From Stentor coeruleus (lineage: Eukaryota; Ciliophora; Heterotrichea; Heterotrichida; Stentoridae): 64,000 nucleotides of DNA. A program made the position numbers and the translations under genes. The notes under the pieces are model-generated. The model worked only from the letters and a program-made list of their open reading frames with translations. It was not told where the DNA came from and ran no database searches. Shown one piece after another: positions 31,209 to 40,577 of the stretch (position 1 is the stretch's first letter; each line of letters starts with the position of its first letter). The DNA is taken from assembly GCA_001970955.1 (NCBI GenBank), contig MPUH01000055.1, positions 1 to 64,000 on the forward strand, given 5' to 3'.

Positions 31209-31335
31209 ATTTTATTTGACTCATTCTTAATTCCTTATACAACTCCTCTATTTCAATCATTCCTTATAATAAAAAGTTAATTTTACCCATAAAATACTTG
31301 CAAAAAATTTTCTAATCTTAAATGTTAATTATATA

Positions 31336-33141
31336 CTAACTAGTCATATTATTCAGATCTTTCAAACAGTTAAGAAGCTCAACTTGATAATTAAACTTAC
31401 CCGAAATATCATTAAAAACTTCAATGGCAAAGATTCTTGCTGAGTTTAAACATATCGGGCAGTTGTCTTCAAAAGTTATACATTTAGAACATACAATATG
31501 CTCACAAGGTATCATCAAATACTCAGAAACTCTTTCTTTTTTACAATTTGTACAATAAATAACATCAGATATTTCATGAATATTTTTTTCCAACATAGTA
31601 ATTATCTTCCCATTTTCCCTAGTTGAGCCAATATCCAATTCATTTTCAGTAATTTTGCTTAATTTTGATTCTAAAACTCCGATTGTTTTTGTCTTGTTTT
31701 CTAATGAGTTTTTATAATATTCTAAACTCTTTGTAAGTTTATCATTTTCAGCTTTTACATGATTGTATTTATCTTCTAATTCAAAACTTTTGACTTGTAG
31801 TCTAGAAATTGCCTCTTTACTAAAAGCAGCATTTTGTTCATGCTCACGGATTGTGTAACTTTTTTTCCATTTAAACGCATCAGCTACTTTTGAAGAGATA
31901 CTCAGTTTTTCTTTTTCAACTTTTTCTGTCAAATTTATTATAGATTCTTTAAACTTCCTTTTCTTTTCTCTCCATTTGTTTTTACTCCTACTGAAAACTG
32001 TTTTCAAATCGTGAACTTCTGCTTTTAGTCCAGCATTTTCTTTAGAAATTAATTCAGATTGTTGCTTTAGAGAGTCTGTAAGATTTTTAAGGGAGTCAAA
32101 TTCTTTGCAACTGTTTTCAAATGTTTGAGCTTTATTTTGCTCGGTGGCAAGGTTTTGGATTGAAAATTTTAATTGGGAATTTGCTTCGAATATTTTGTTG
32201 TTGAGTTCTGCATTTTCATTTTTTAAAATTTGAACATCACTTTCAAGGATTTTAACAGTCTCAGCATACCTTTTTCTTTGTTGATCAGTCTTAGAAAGCA
32301 AATTAGATAACTGATCAATTTCCAGATTCTTAATATGAAGTTCTTCTCTTATATTGCTTACTTCCTTATCACTTTTAGTAAGTTCAAACTGCAGTTTGAT
32401 TTTCATCTCTTCCAATTGGGATTTATAAAAATTAATTGTCAATGCTGACTTGTCATAATCTGACAATTTGCCATCACTATTTTTCCCCACATAACTTTCA
32501 TTCATAGACTTCTCCAAGACCATCAAATTGTATTTTTCTTCCAAATCATGATATTTTTTTTTCTCACTCTCTAAATTCTCTTTAAAAACTCCAATATCAT
32601 CTTGACAAGTAACAACAATTTCTGGGTTTTTTTCAATTCTGTATTTTTTCGATCTGATCGGGACTATTGATGAATTTTTACCTTGACTTTCGCTATCAGA
32701 ACTTAAATTCCCGGTAATTTTCCTTGTAAATCTTCTTACAATTGGTTCATGATGTTCTGTTGTATCATGAGAAAGATTATCATCGATTATGCTTATGGGA
32801 GATATTTCATCTGACTCAGTTTTAATGTTAGCGGATTTTGGTTCCTCTTTAAGCCAGTCACGTTCTTCGATTTTGTGACGATTTAATATATCATCGCCAA
32901 GTTTGTTAAAAGCCAAATTGTGTAAGGATTTATTAGTTTTTCGGTCTAAAGTTGAGGATTTTGGGGTTTCTTCCATAGTGTTTGGGCTTCTTGGGGTCAT
33001 TTGAAGGGAGGGTTTTGTCAATTGAGGTAGCTTTACCATGCCTAATAAAGGGGAACTAGGAGTTTTACGATAGGGTGCATTGTTGTCGTTGCTTTTTATC
33101 GCACTATTTTTCTTTTTCATCATAATATTATAATAGATCAC
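31336..33141 (-). CDS. Coiled-coil protein with C-terminal RING finger
   Basis: 601 residues from the first ATG; M7 or M8 (MMKKKNSAIKSND) may be the true start because the first six residues are low-complexity. An N-terminal Ser/Pro-rich region (1-180) is followed by continuous coiled coil (about 185-510). A RING at about 527-564 has spacing Cys-x2-Cys-x12-Cys-x-His-x2-Cys-x2-Cys-x6-Cys-x2-Cys: CTNCKKERVSEYLMIPC, EHIVCSKC and CPIC. All eight zinc ligands are present, so it is a good candidate E3 ubiquitin ligase that dimerises through the coil. Coiled-coil plus C-terminal RING recalls BRE1/RNF20 and SINA-independent E3s, but family placement is not made. It could work with the E2 at 25035 among others. 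Confidence 0.85.
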   Translation of the reverse strand: MIYYNIMMKKKNSAIKSNDNNAPYRKTPSSPLLGMVKLPQLTKPSLQMTPRSPNTMEETPKSSTLDRKTNKSLHNLAFNKLGDDILNRHKIEERDWLKEEPKSANIKTESDEISPISIIDDNLSHDTTEHHEPIVRRFTRKITGNLSSDSESQGKNSSIVPIRSKKYRIEKNPEIVVTCQDDIGVFKENLESEKKKYHDLEEKYNLMVLEKSMNESYVGKNSDGKLSDYDKSALTINFYKSQLEEMKIKLQFELTKSDKEVSNIREELHIKNLEIDQLSNLLSKTDQQRKRYAETVKILESDVQILKNENAELNNKIFEANSQLKFSIQNLATEQNKAQTFENSCKEFDSLKNLTDSLKQQSELISKENAGLKAEVHDLKTVFSRSKNKWREKKRKFKESIINLTEKVEKEKLSISSKVADAFKWKKSYTIREHEQNAAFSKEAISRLQVKSFELEDKYNHVKAENDKLTKSLEYYKNSLENKTKTIGVLESKLSKITENELDIGSTRENGKIITMLEKNIHEISDVIYCTNCKKERVSEYLMIPCEHIVCSKCITFEDNCPICLNSARIFAIEVFNDISGKFNYQVELLNCLKDLNNMTS

Positions 33142-34426
33142 AAATATTTGTATTACATTTCAGAAGCTTTGAGTTAAGGGCAACTAAATACCGTTTTAAA
33201 GATGTTTCATTGGCTGGGAAAAATAACAATATTTTAGATAGGACTTGAAATATGTTGAATTTTATTTGGCAAAAGGACTTTCTCTATAATTTTTATCATA
33301 AATTTCAAGGTAAGTCGGAAAAAAGATCATGTTAAGGTCAAAAATGTGAGAAAATAAATTTTTTTTTGGAAAATTGGTTTGGATGGCATTTTTTGACTGA
33401 AATCGACATAACTGAGGAGTAGAAAGTGAGGAAATCGATAAGGAAGACTTATGGAAATTGAAAGAAAAAGATAGGTCAGTGCTTTTGGTATAAATTCTTT
33501 TATTTATCTTAAGTCATAATTGTTAGAAAGCATCTACTTTACTTCTAATAAAGTGCTTGTAAAACATAAATCTATAAGGTAAAAATTGTTTGTAATTGTT
33601 ATGGATCACAATTCTTTATTGATTTATTTATTCTTTATCATATAAGTCTGAATTATTAGCTGTCTAGCTTATAAAAGCTATCCTATAAACTTAAAGCATA
33701 CAATTGTAAATTAAAAAAATTATCAAACCAAAAACTAGATTAAATATTTTATGATCGATAAACATTAGAACGAATATGATTCGGTAGGATTTCTATTACT
33801 AGAAAATAAATTTTTATTCATATTGCATATACCCTCCTTCCATATTATGGTAAAATTATAAGCATAATTAAGATGTTTAATACATTTATTTCCTTATAAG
33901 CATAATTAAGATGTTTAATACATTTATTTCATTATAAGCAACAATGTAATATATAAGATTTAACTAAGATAATTAAATTATTATAATTATAAAAACAGTT
34001 TAAGTTTTTATTGATGATATTATCATAAATTATCATCTATCCATACTATAAATAAAATCGAATAAAATATAGTGCCATAATATTTCCAACAATTTTTTTT
34101 ATTTATTCCTATAGCAGTAAACATATAAAAAATCCTAATCAGAATCTATTAAAAACCCAACATTTATTTTCTAAAAGTACCCAAAATACAAAAATCATTT
34201 CACAAAAAAACTAAATCCTCATATTCCCCATTACATTTTCCTACATCTTTTCCTTACAAAAATACCAAAACAGAGATCAAAGCATTAACCCCAAACCCAC
34301 ACATAAAATCTAATCGAAAAAAGCACTTCCATCTCAAAAAACCCACAAAAAGTATCTCCAATCATTATCTAACCCAAAAAAACACATAAAATATCATAAA
34401 AATTTCAATATTAATACAAATTATAA
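33142..34426. other. Intergenic with a short tandem repeat
   Basis: About 1.3 kb. It contains a 38-bp tandem repeat at 33856-33939 and otherwise A+T-rich DNA without protein-like frames. Confidence 0.5.
33856..33939. repeat. 38-bp tandem repeat, about 2.2 copies
   Basis: Copies at 33856-33892 and 33894-33930 are identical over 37 bases with one variable base between units, and a nine-base partial third copy follows. A genuine short tandem repeat is plausible because of the third copy. Confidence 0.8.
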
Positions 34427-35632
34427 CTAATCAATTCTATCTTCTTCATCTACCTGTTTAATCAGATCAAAATTAAACCCTTCCTTAATATTATCCTCTT
34501 GTTCAATCAGATTAAAATTAAGCTCATTCTCAATATTATCCTTTTCATCTTCCTGTTCAATCACATCAAAATAACACTCTTTCCTAATATTATCTTCTTC
34601 ATCTTCCTGTTCAATCGGGTCAAAATCAAACTCTTTCATAATATATTTCGCTTGTATCTTAGCATGTGAATCAGGAGTATCCGTATACCATTTTGATTTT
34701 TCTAACATAGCCCTAACATTAATCCTCCATCTCATCATATTTTTTCTCTTAACCTCACTTTCCACAATATTAACTTCAGGCATAGGGAAAATTTTATTAG
34801 ACATTTTTGCTGAACTATCCCAATGTGTAAACGATGATGATGTTATATGCCTTCCTCCATCAACTCTTAATATCTGCCCTGTGATCTTAGAAGCTTTTTT
34901 TGAACATAAAAAAACTATAGCTTTAGCAATATCTTCAGGCATAGCAATTCTTTTTAAAGGTGTTGTATCACTAAGTCTTTTATAAATCCAATTCTGTTCG
35001 TTTTCATCTATGTTCAAATAATTAAAAAAGTTAGTTTTTGTAAGCCCTGGAGCTACAGCATTAACTCGTACAGGGGCAAGTTCTAAAGCTAAGCATTTTG
35101 TAAGCATATCAATACCAGCTTTGGTTATACAATAAGAAATCATCCCTTGTTGAGGACGATTACCCCATTCAGCACTTAGATTTACTATGCACCCAACACT
35201 TTTCATAAGAAAAGGTGCACACATAGATGTTATATGAAACACAGATCTTAAATTTATGTCAATAAGATAATCATGATCTTGAGGAAAAGTGCTTTCTAAG
35301 TCATTTTCAAAAATTAAACCAGCAGAGTTGATAAGAATATCTAATCCACCTAAAGCTTCAACAGCACTAACAACAAGATCATATTGGTTTATATCTATAG
35401 CAAAATCACATTGTATTGTCACAACTTGATGAGGAAACTGTTCACCTATTTTATCTAAAGTGAACTTGTCTCGGCCAACTAAAGCAACTCTTGCACCTTG
35501 ATTTAAAAACCAAAATGCACATGCTCTACCTATACCACTTGATGCCCCTGTTATCATAATCTTTTTAAGGGCGAAATATCTTTTTGTTTCATAGTTTTCA
35601 AAGTTAGGCCATGATTTTTGTCGCCTTTTCAT
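34427..35632 (-). CDS. Short-chain dehydrogenase/reductase with acidic repeat tail
   Basis: 401 residues from ATG 35632 (MKRRQKSWPNFENY). The frame stays open to an earlier ATG at 35704, but that would overlap the divergent gene's start by eight bases and adds low-complexity residues. The Rossmann cofactor motif is TGASSGIG (28-35), with NSAG (102-105), catalytic Ser153 and Tyr167-x3-Lys171 (YCITK), APGLTKT (194-200) and VDGG (257-260), so all classical SDR residues are present. The acidic residue after strand 2 is replaced by GRD (53-55), so NADP(H) is more likely than NAD(H). Residues 334-401 are four imperfect repeats of about 20 residues (EFDFDPIEQEDEEDNI and relatives). The substrate is unknown. 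Confidence 0.9.
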   Translation of the reverse strand: MKRRQKSWPNFENYETKRYFALKKIMITGASSGIGRACAFWFLNQGARVALVGRDKFTLDKIGEQFPHQVVTIQCDFAIDINQYDLVVSAVEALGGLDILINSAGLIFENDLESTFPQDHDYLIDINLRSVFHITSMCAPFLMKSVGCIVNLSAEWGNRPQQGMISYCITKAGIDMLTKCLALELAPVRVNAVAPGLTKTNFFNYLNIDENEQNWIYKRLSDTTPLKRIAMPEDIAKAIVFLCSKKASKITGQILRVDGGRHITSSSFTHWDSSAKMSNKIFPMPEVNIVESEVKRKNMMRWRINVRAMLEKSKWYTDTPDSHAKIQAKYIMKEFDFDPIEQEDEEDNIRKECYFDVIEQEDEKDNIENELNFNLIEQEDNIKEGFNFDLIKQVDEEDRID

Positions 35633-35696
35633 ACTTTTATATGTTTTTCTTAGGTCAAATTCATATATAAAGCGATTTTTTATTAGAAATTTTAAT
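35633..35696. promoter_or_regulatory. 64-bp divergent promoter region
   Basis: With the starts chosen here, only 64 bp separate the dehydrogenase start (minus) and the coiled-coil gene start (plus). Both promoters must fit in or overlap this space. No specific element was recognised. Confidence 0.4.
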
Positions 35697-36872
35697 ATGA
35701 GCAATCAGAATTCAGTCTGTTACAATTACTTCGAAGATGACAATTTTGTCGTGAAATCATTTAACAGGAGCAAGTTTATAGTCAAAAATGGATGTAAAGC
35801 TCAATCTAGGCCTGGGTCTAACAAAAAAACCCGCGAGCCAGAAGTTCTTGAAAAAAAAGTGGAATGCCTGCAAAAAAAACAGGTTTTATGGAAAGAAAGA
35901 GGCCATGTATGGGATAAGGAAAAGAGGAATTTGGAAAAGGCTCTTAAGAATGTATTGAATATATAGGCTTGTAAAGACCCGAATGAATATTATAAGAATT
36001 TGATGAATAATTGGCAGAGTTCACAAAAGAAAGTCGTCAAAAAAGATAATTTTTTTGAAAATGGTATTGAGGAATTGAGGAGTTTTTTAGGGTGGATATT
36101 AGAACAATCAGGAGAGACACCTTTGAAATATGTTAAAGAATTAGCTAAAGAACAAGTTAGTTTTTTAGATGAAATTGAGTCAACTTTTTCTTTAAGAAAA
36201 CAATTGATGGATAATCATAAAAACCAGATAATTGAAGAACTTAAACAAGAAAATGAGAAATTGTCGGAAAAAATGACGGTTGGGATACAGGATGTCATAA
36301 ATTCCTTACAAGAAAAAGCTAAAGAAAGTGCTTCGGTGATTGTATCATTAGAAAAGTCTTTAGAGATTGTTAAAGTAAGGGATATATAGGAAGATAACAC
36401 CCTTTTGAAAATGAAAATCCAGGATTTGAATACAAAAATATTGGTAAAAGATCAGGAAGTTGAAGAGTTTAGGTCATGTAATGCGATTTTGTGTGAGAGG
36501 ATTGAAGAACTTAAAGAGACTATTGAAGTGAAGAAAATGATTAATTATTTACCTATGCAAGAAATAGCGGAAAACACTGAATTGGTATTAGAAAGGTTAT
36601 TAATGCAAGTTAGAGATTTAGAAGAAGAGAATATTAGGTTGAAGAAATCCTATGAAATAAGCCAGTATGAGATAGAAAATATGAAACTCGCTCAGAAGAA
36701 TGTGGAAAGGAACAAAGGGGTTTATAAGAAAATCGACTTTTTTGGTAGTAAAAATGCTGTTACACAGACAGTTAATGTGGAAGGATGCTCTGAAAAAGAC
36801 TTTTTGCAGTTTAGTAGTTGTTTAGCATCTGCGCTTGAAGATATTTTACAGGACAGTAATAATATAGTTTGA
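35697..36872 (+). CDS. Coiled-coil protein in three exons
   Basis: 381 residues. Two 15-nt introns are removed: 35952-35966 (GTATTGAATATATAG) and 36375-36389 (GTAAGGGATATATAG). Both end in an in-frame TAG that otherwise cuts the frame. The N-terminus (MSNQNSVCYNYFEDDNFVV) is followed by a basic patch (NKKTREPEVLEKKVECLQKK). Long helical, charged segments then run to the end (NQIIEELKQENEKLSEKM; VRDLEEENIRLKKSYEISQY), typical of extended coiled coil. No catalytic domain was seen. It shares the 64-bp divergent region with the dehydrogenase gene. The function is unknown; a structural role is inferred. Confidence 0.8.
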
Positions 36873-37450
36873 TTATAAATTATAGAAATAGACTTTTAAG
36901 ATTTTATAGAGAGATTTAGATGATTTGTGTTGATTAGAGATTTTTATATGCTTGTGGGGTATTAAATTATTAAATACTCAATAAGTTTAAAAGCTTTAAT
37001 GAGTAAGTTTTTAAAGTATTTATGATGTCGAAAGTAATATTATTAAAATAAAATTGTATTATTTAATTATTTTCTGCTTTAAATTCAGGCTAAATAAAAA
37101 CGTGTTTAACTTGATAGGTGTTACTATATTAATTTTTTATTCTAAATCATTTTGGGTAAGCTAATTAAGTCTTTAACATGATTGATGAAAACCTACAGAA
37201 GAGATTTTTCCTATATCGATTCTAACTCTTCATTTAACTCTTGTAGCACTATTTACACTGACTTGTGTTATTATAATGATTGTAAATATGATAAGCAACT
37301 TCTGTATAGGTTTTTAAATTTTTTATAAGTTGCATTGTTTTTTTTTTCGAAGTAAACGTTGGGTGTTAGTTTTATATAAGAATATTTAGGAAGATAGATG
37401 AAAATTATGATTTTTTTTTGGAATAATGAATAAAGTCCTTTACACTAAGC
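36873..37450. other. Convergent intergenic spacer
   Basis: A short hydrophobic frame on the plus strand near 37199-37327 (VALFTLTCVIIMIVNM) lacks a start codon or a usable intron and is not called a gene. Nothing else was seen. Confidence 0.45.
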
Positions 37451-37696
37451 CTAACTAGTTTTTTGCTTGATTTCTGTCTTGTATACTATGAACATATAAG
37501 CTGCTATGACCATATTCAATGCTATAACTGAGCTGATTCCTCCTATTACGATCTTGTACCCAGGGTTGAAATCTCTTGTTAAATCTAAATATTGATTACA
37601 GTTTGATATATAAAGCACAGCTATAGGGAAAAAGATCATACAAGCGGTGGTTATTAAAAAAAACCTCATCACTCCAGGATCCATTCTCTGCAGCAT
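37451..37696 (-). CDS. VMA21: VMA21-like V-ATPase assembly factor
   Basis: 81 residues from ATG 37696 (MLQRMDPGVMRFF). A longer frame to 37774 adds only low-complexity residues and is not used. Two membrane spans, about 10-30 (FFLITTACMIFFPIAVLYI) and 48-72 (GGISSVIALNMVIAAYMFIV), are separated by a short polar loop. The spacing, length and the FxP turn in the first span match VMA21, the small ER membrane protein that assembles the V0 sector of the vacuolar H+-ATPase. The tail ends KTEIKQKTS, without the yeast di-lysine retrieval signal in exact form. Small two-span proteins are easy to confuse, so the call is moderate. Confidence 0.65.
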   Translation of the reverse strand: MLQRMDPGVMRFFLITTACMIFFPIAVLYISNCNQYLDLTRDFNPGYKIVIGGISSVIALNMVIAAYMFIVYKTEIKQKTS

Positions 37697-38078
37697 TTTT
37701 ACTTTATAACAATTGCATATATCCTTCAAAACAAAAAATATGTTTTTTTTTATTATACAAAAATACAAAATCATGATTTTAAAGCATCTTAATTACAATA
37801 AGACTTATAAAATCGTATTTTTATCATAATTTCAAAGTCTATTCAATACTTTTTAAAATAAAATTCACCAAAATTCCCTGAAAACCTTATTTTTAATCAA
37901 ATTCTACAATAGAAAAATACAATCATAATATTATAAACCTTAAAAATTCTTATCAACTCAAAAACTCAATATCACTTTTTATCTTTTAACCCATATACTA
38001 AAATCTTATAAGCATGCAAATTCAAAAACCCCTTTCTTAAACCATTTCCTATCTTTTTCTAAATAATTTTAACAATAA
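37697..38078. other. Divergent intergenic spacer
   Basis: A+T-rich promoter region between VMA21 and the next gene. No motif was recognised. Confidence 0.5.
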
Positions 38079-38945
38079 ATGGACGATGATATAGTGAATA
38101 TAAGTGAAATTAATGGAATGCAGTCACAAGAAGATAGTGAAATCCCTCAAGTAAATGAAATGCCTCCCCCTGAGCCAGCTGAACTTATCTACCCAATCGA
38201 AACAACCAAAAGATCTTATCTAAAACTCAGCATCGACAAAATCACAGCAAAATGTCTCAGCTCCTTACGTTCAATAAAAGACTTTTCATCATCATCAGAC
38301 CATCTCGCCATAAGTATTTTGTTATTTTTCGATAAACCTGTACCTAAATCTTTCCCATGGGAAGCTGTGTCTTCTTTATTTTCAAACCCCGGGAATATCA
38401 TCCATCAAATACGAAAAACCCCAGAAATGGTCCAAAACAAAAAAATCCTTGAATCTACCATTCGTGACATCCTCACAAGACTATCAAAAATCATAGAAAG
38501 TGAATTCTCCTTAGCAAAAAACTCTAAATCTTTATTTTTAATATACGATTTTCTCAAAGCTACATGCGATTATTATACACATCTTTGGCCTGAAACAACA
38601 ACTCTAGTCCCTGTAGTTAAGAAAAAAATCAGAATCCCTCAAACAGTAAAAGTATCTGAACAAACTGAACTTCAACAACAAATAAACAAAGAAAAAAAGC
38701 TTATAAGGGATCTTCAATACAAAGAACGTTTATTAAAATGGGATGAAGAACGAAGTATAAAAAAAGAACTTAAACAAGAAGAACTTCGGGATATACAAAG
38801 AGAAATCATATATTCTAAATCTCTTGAAGATGAATATAAGAAAAAACAAGCAGAAGTTAAAAGTATAGAAAAAGCTCGAGAAAGAGAACTAAATGCTAAA
38901 GCGCGGAATTCTTTAGTATCAAAAACTAAGACTATAGAAGAATAG
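38079..38945 (+). CDS. Helical protein with weak dynein-stalk resemblance
   Basis: 288 residues, no intron. An acidic N-terminus (1-35) is followed by helical residues 45-165, including KCLSSLRSIKDFSSSSDHLA and PWEAVSSLFSNPGNIIHQIR. These show the layout of the segment flanking the microtubule-binding stalk of dynein heavy chains (a leucine-rich helix, a short loop, then a Trp-x-x-Ala/Val block). Similar pieces occur in stand-alone ciliary proteins. The C-terminal 90 residues are a charged coiled coil (KKLIRDLQYKERLLKWDEER). No ATPase motif is present. The resemblance is by eye and weak. The call is a coiled-coil protein, possibly microtubule-linked. It is convergent with the next gene, 26 bp away. 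Confidence 0.65.
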   Translation: MDDDIVNISEINGMQSQEDSEIPQVNEMPPPEPAELIYPIETTKRSYLKLSIDKITAKCLSSLRSIKDFSSSSDHLAISILLFFDKPVPKSFPWEAVSSLFSNPGNIIHQIRKTPEMVQNKKILESTIRDILTRLSKIIESEFSLAKNSKSLFLIYDFLKATCDYYTHLWPETTTLVPVVKKKIRIPQTVKVSEQTELQQQINKEKKLIRDLQYKERLLKWDEERSIKKELKQEELRDIQREIIYSKSLEDEYKKKQAEVKSIEKARERELNAKARNSLVSKTKTIEE

Positions 38946-38971
38946 GTTATTATATAAAGGTTGTCAAATTG

Positions 38972-40231
38972 TTATGGGCTTTGTAAGAACATATCAGTAA
39001 ATTCTTCAATATGTAAACCTGAATTTCTTCGACTATGTTGTATATAAAGTTCATTTATAGCATCATCAGTAAAATTTGGTTCAAGGGCGATTTTGAGTTC
39101 GTTTAAATCTATAACCCCATCACCATTTTTGTCGTATTTCTTAAAAACCACTTCGATTTTCTTCACTTCAGAAGTTGGCTTTTTCCGATACCCTTTTCTA
39201 GGTAGTGGTGTGGAGACTACATTTTTCTTACTGTTTATCAGAGCTAAAAGCCTAGCAATTTGTCCTTGATTCGCTGTTGGGTATAAAGCTGATACCAAAT
39301 CACGAAAATTCCCAAAAGTTGATGTCAGGGGTAATTTTACAGCATTTTCAAAACCTTTTTTTAAAAGTTCTTCTCTTAGAATTTTTCCTTGAGGGTTGGA
39401 TTTTTTGTTTAGATTGTCGTAAATTTTTTTTAGATCAGAGATTTTTGATTTGTTTATTGGAGAACCATCGACTACAACTAAATAGTTTTTTTCTTGAGAT
39501 AATGAGCTTTTTGCCCTACGATGAGTTAGGTAAATATCATGACGTTTGTCGAAGGTTTTTGTTATTTTTTTGTTGGTTTTAGATTCACTTAGGCTCATGT
39601 TAACAAACATTTTATAGTTTTCTGGGGATACTGCTGGAGCTGTGTTGTTGAGGGCGAAAAAAATGCTGGGGTTGCTTTTAATCCAGTCAGTTAACCTGAG
39701 TTTGTATTACCCTTCTGAGTTTAATGAGTCTTGGCATGAGTTTTCAATAGTTTGCTTTAAGACCATATTCGAACACGACGTTCCATTTGTCAGCAAAGCA
39801 ATAGCTTCAACAAAACACTTGCACATGATAAAAAACTCATCATCAGAAATAGTCTTGCTCCCATCGAAATCAAACAACTTAAAAGCTACATGGATTTTAT
39901 CAGTCAAAGGCATTTCTGAAAACGTAATAACGGCTGCGAATACTTCCATGACATTGACTTTATTGTTAGCTTTCAAAGTAAAATAGTTAAAAAGTAAATC
40001 TTCATATCCTTGAAGACGTGTAAGATTAGCAATTCTTTTAACTTCAGACTTAAGGAAAAAAAAACTCTTGCCAAAGTAATGTCGACTATAATTGCTATAC
40101 AACTTCGATATATCCCCACGAGACCCTGATTTGTAATTACATTCACATAAAAATTTATAACAAGGATCAACAAGTGAATAAAGGGCGACATTGCGTGTTT
40201 TTTGAGATGCATATAATATGAGGTTTCCCAT
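38972..40231 (-). CDS. EF-hand calcium-binding protein, two exons
   Basis: Two open frames join into one 414-residue gene across the intron 39695-39709 (GTAATACAAACTCAG, 15 nt). The downstream frame reads straight on from SEG|LTDWIKSNPSIFF into MFVNMSLSESKTNKK. Exon 1 has a clear EF-hand loop at 121-132 (DFDGSKTISDDE) preceded by helix KIHVAFKLF, with a calcineurin-B/NCS-like N-terminus (MGNLILYASQ, possibly myristoylated at Gly2). Exon 2 ends with a canonical EF loop (DKNGDGVIDLNE) and a degenerate partner before EEFTDMF. So there are two EF-hand pairs separated by a basic linker. It is a calcium sensor, perhaps membrane-tethered. The partner is unknown. Confidence 0.85.
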
Positions 40232-40541
40232 TTATTATAATCTAAAAATAAAGTTTCAATATTTTTTTAAGCATTACATCAGCATTTTTGATACAAATTT
40301 TAATGCTTTTTATATAGAAAACTAATAAAAAATATGTTTTAAGGTGTGGATGGTTTGGGTTTTTAAGAGGATTTTGTTTGGATTTTGACTTTTTTATAGG
40401 AATTTTTTTTTTGTGTAAATAATAATAGTAATGTCTTTCCCGAAAATGTGAAATTTATATAGGAAANAGTTTTTAAGAGGATTTTGTTTGGATTTTGACT
40501 TTTTTATAGGAATTTTTTTTTTTGTGTAAATAATAATAGTA
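40232..40541. other. Divergent intergenic spacer with duplication
   Basis: It holds most of the first copy of a 108-bp assembly duplication and no gene. The second copy contains the start of the next gene. Confidence 0.6.
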
Positions 40542-40577
40542 ATGTCTTTCCCGAAAATGTGAAATTTATATAGGAAA
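40359..40577. repeat. About 108-bp duplication around an N gap
   Basis: Positions 40359-40466 are repeated from 40469, with N at 40467. The copies differ by one T in a homopolymer. Unmerged contig ends, possibly two alleles. The second copy carries the start codon and intron of the following gene. Confidence 0.9.

Noticed and set aside
37199-37327. Small tail-anchored protein gene
   Set aside because: Hydrophobic frame has no ATG and no GT-AG 15-mer to reach one.
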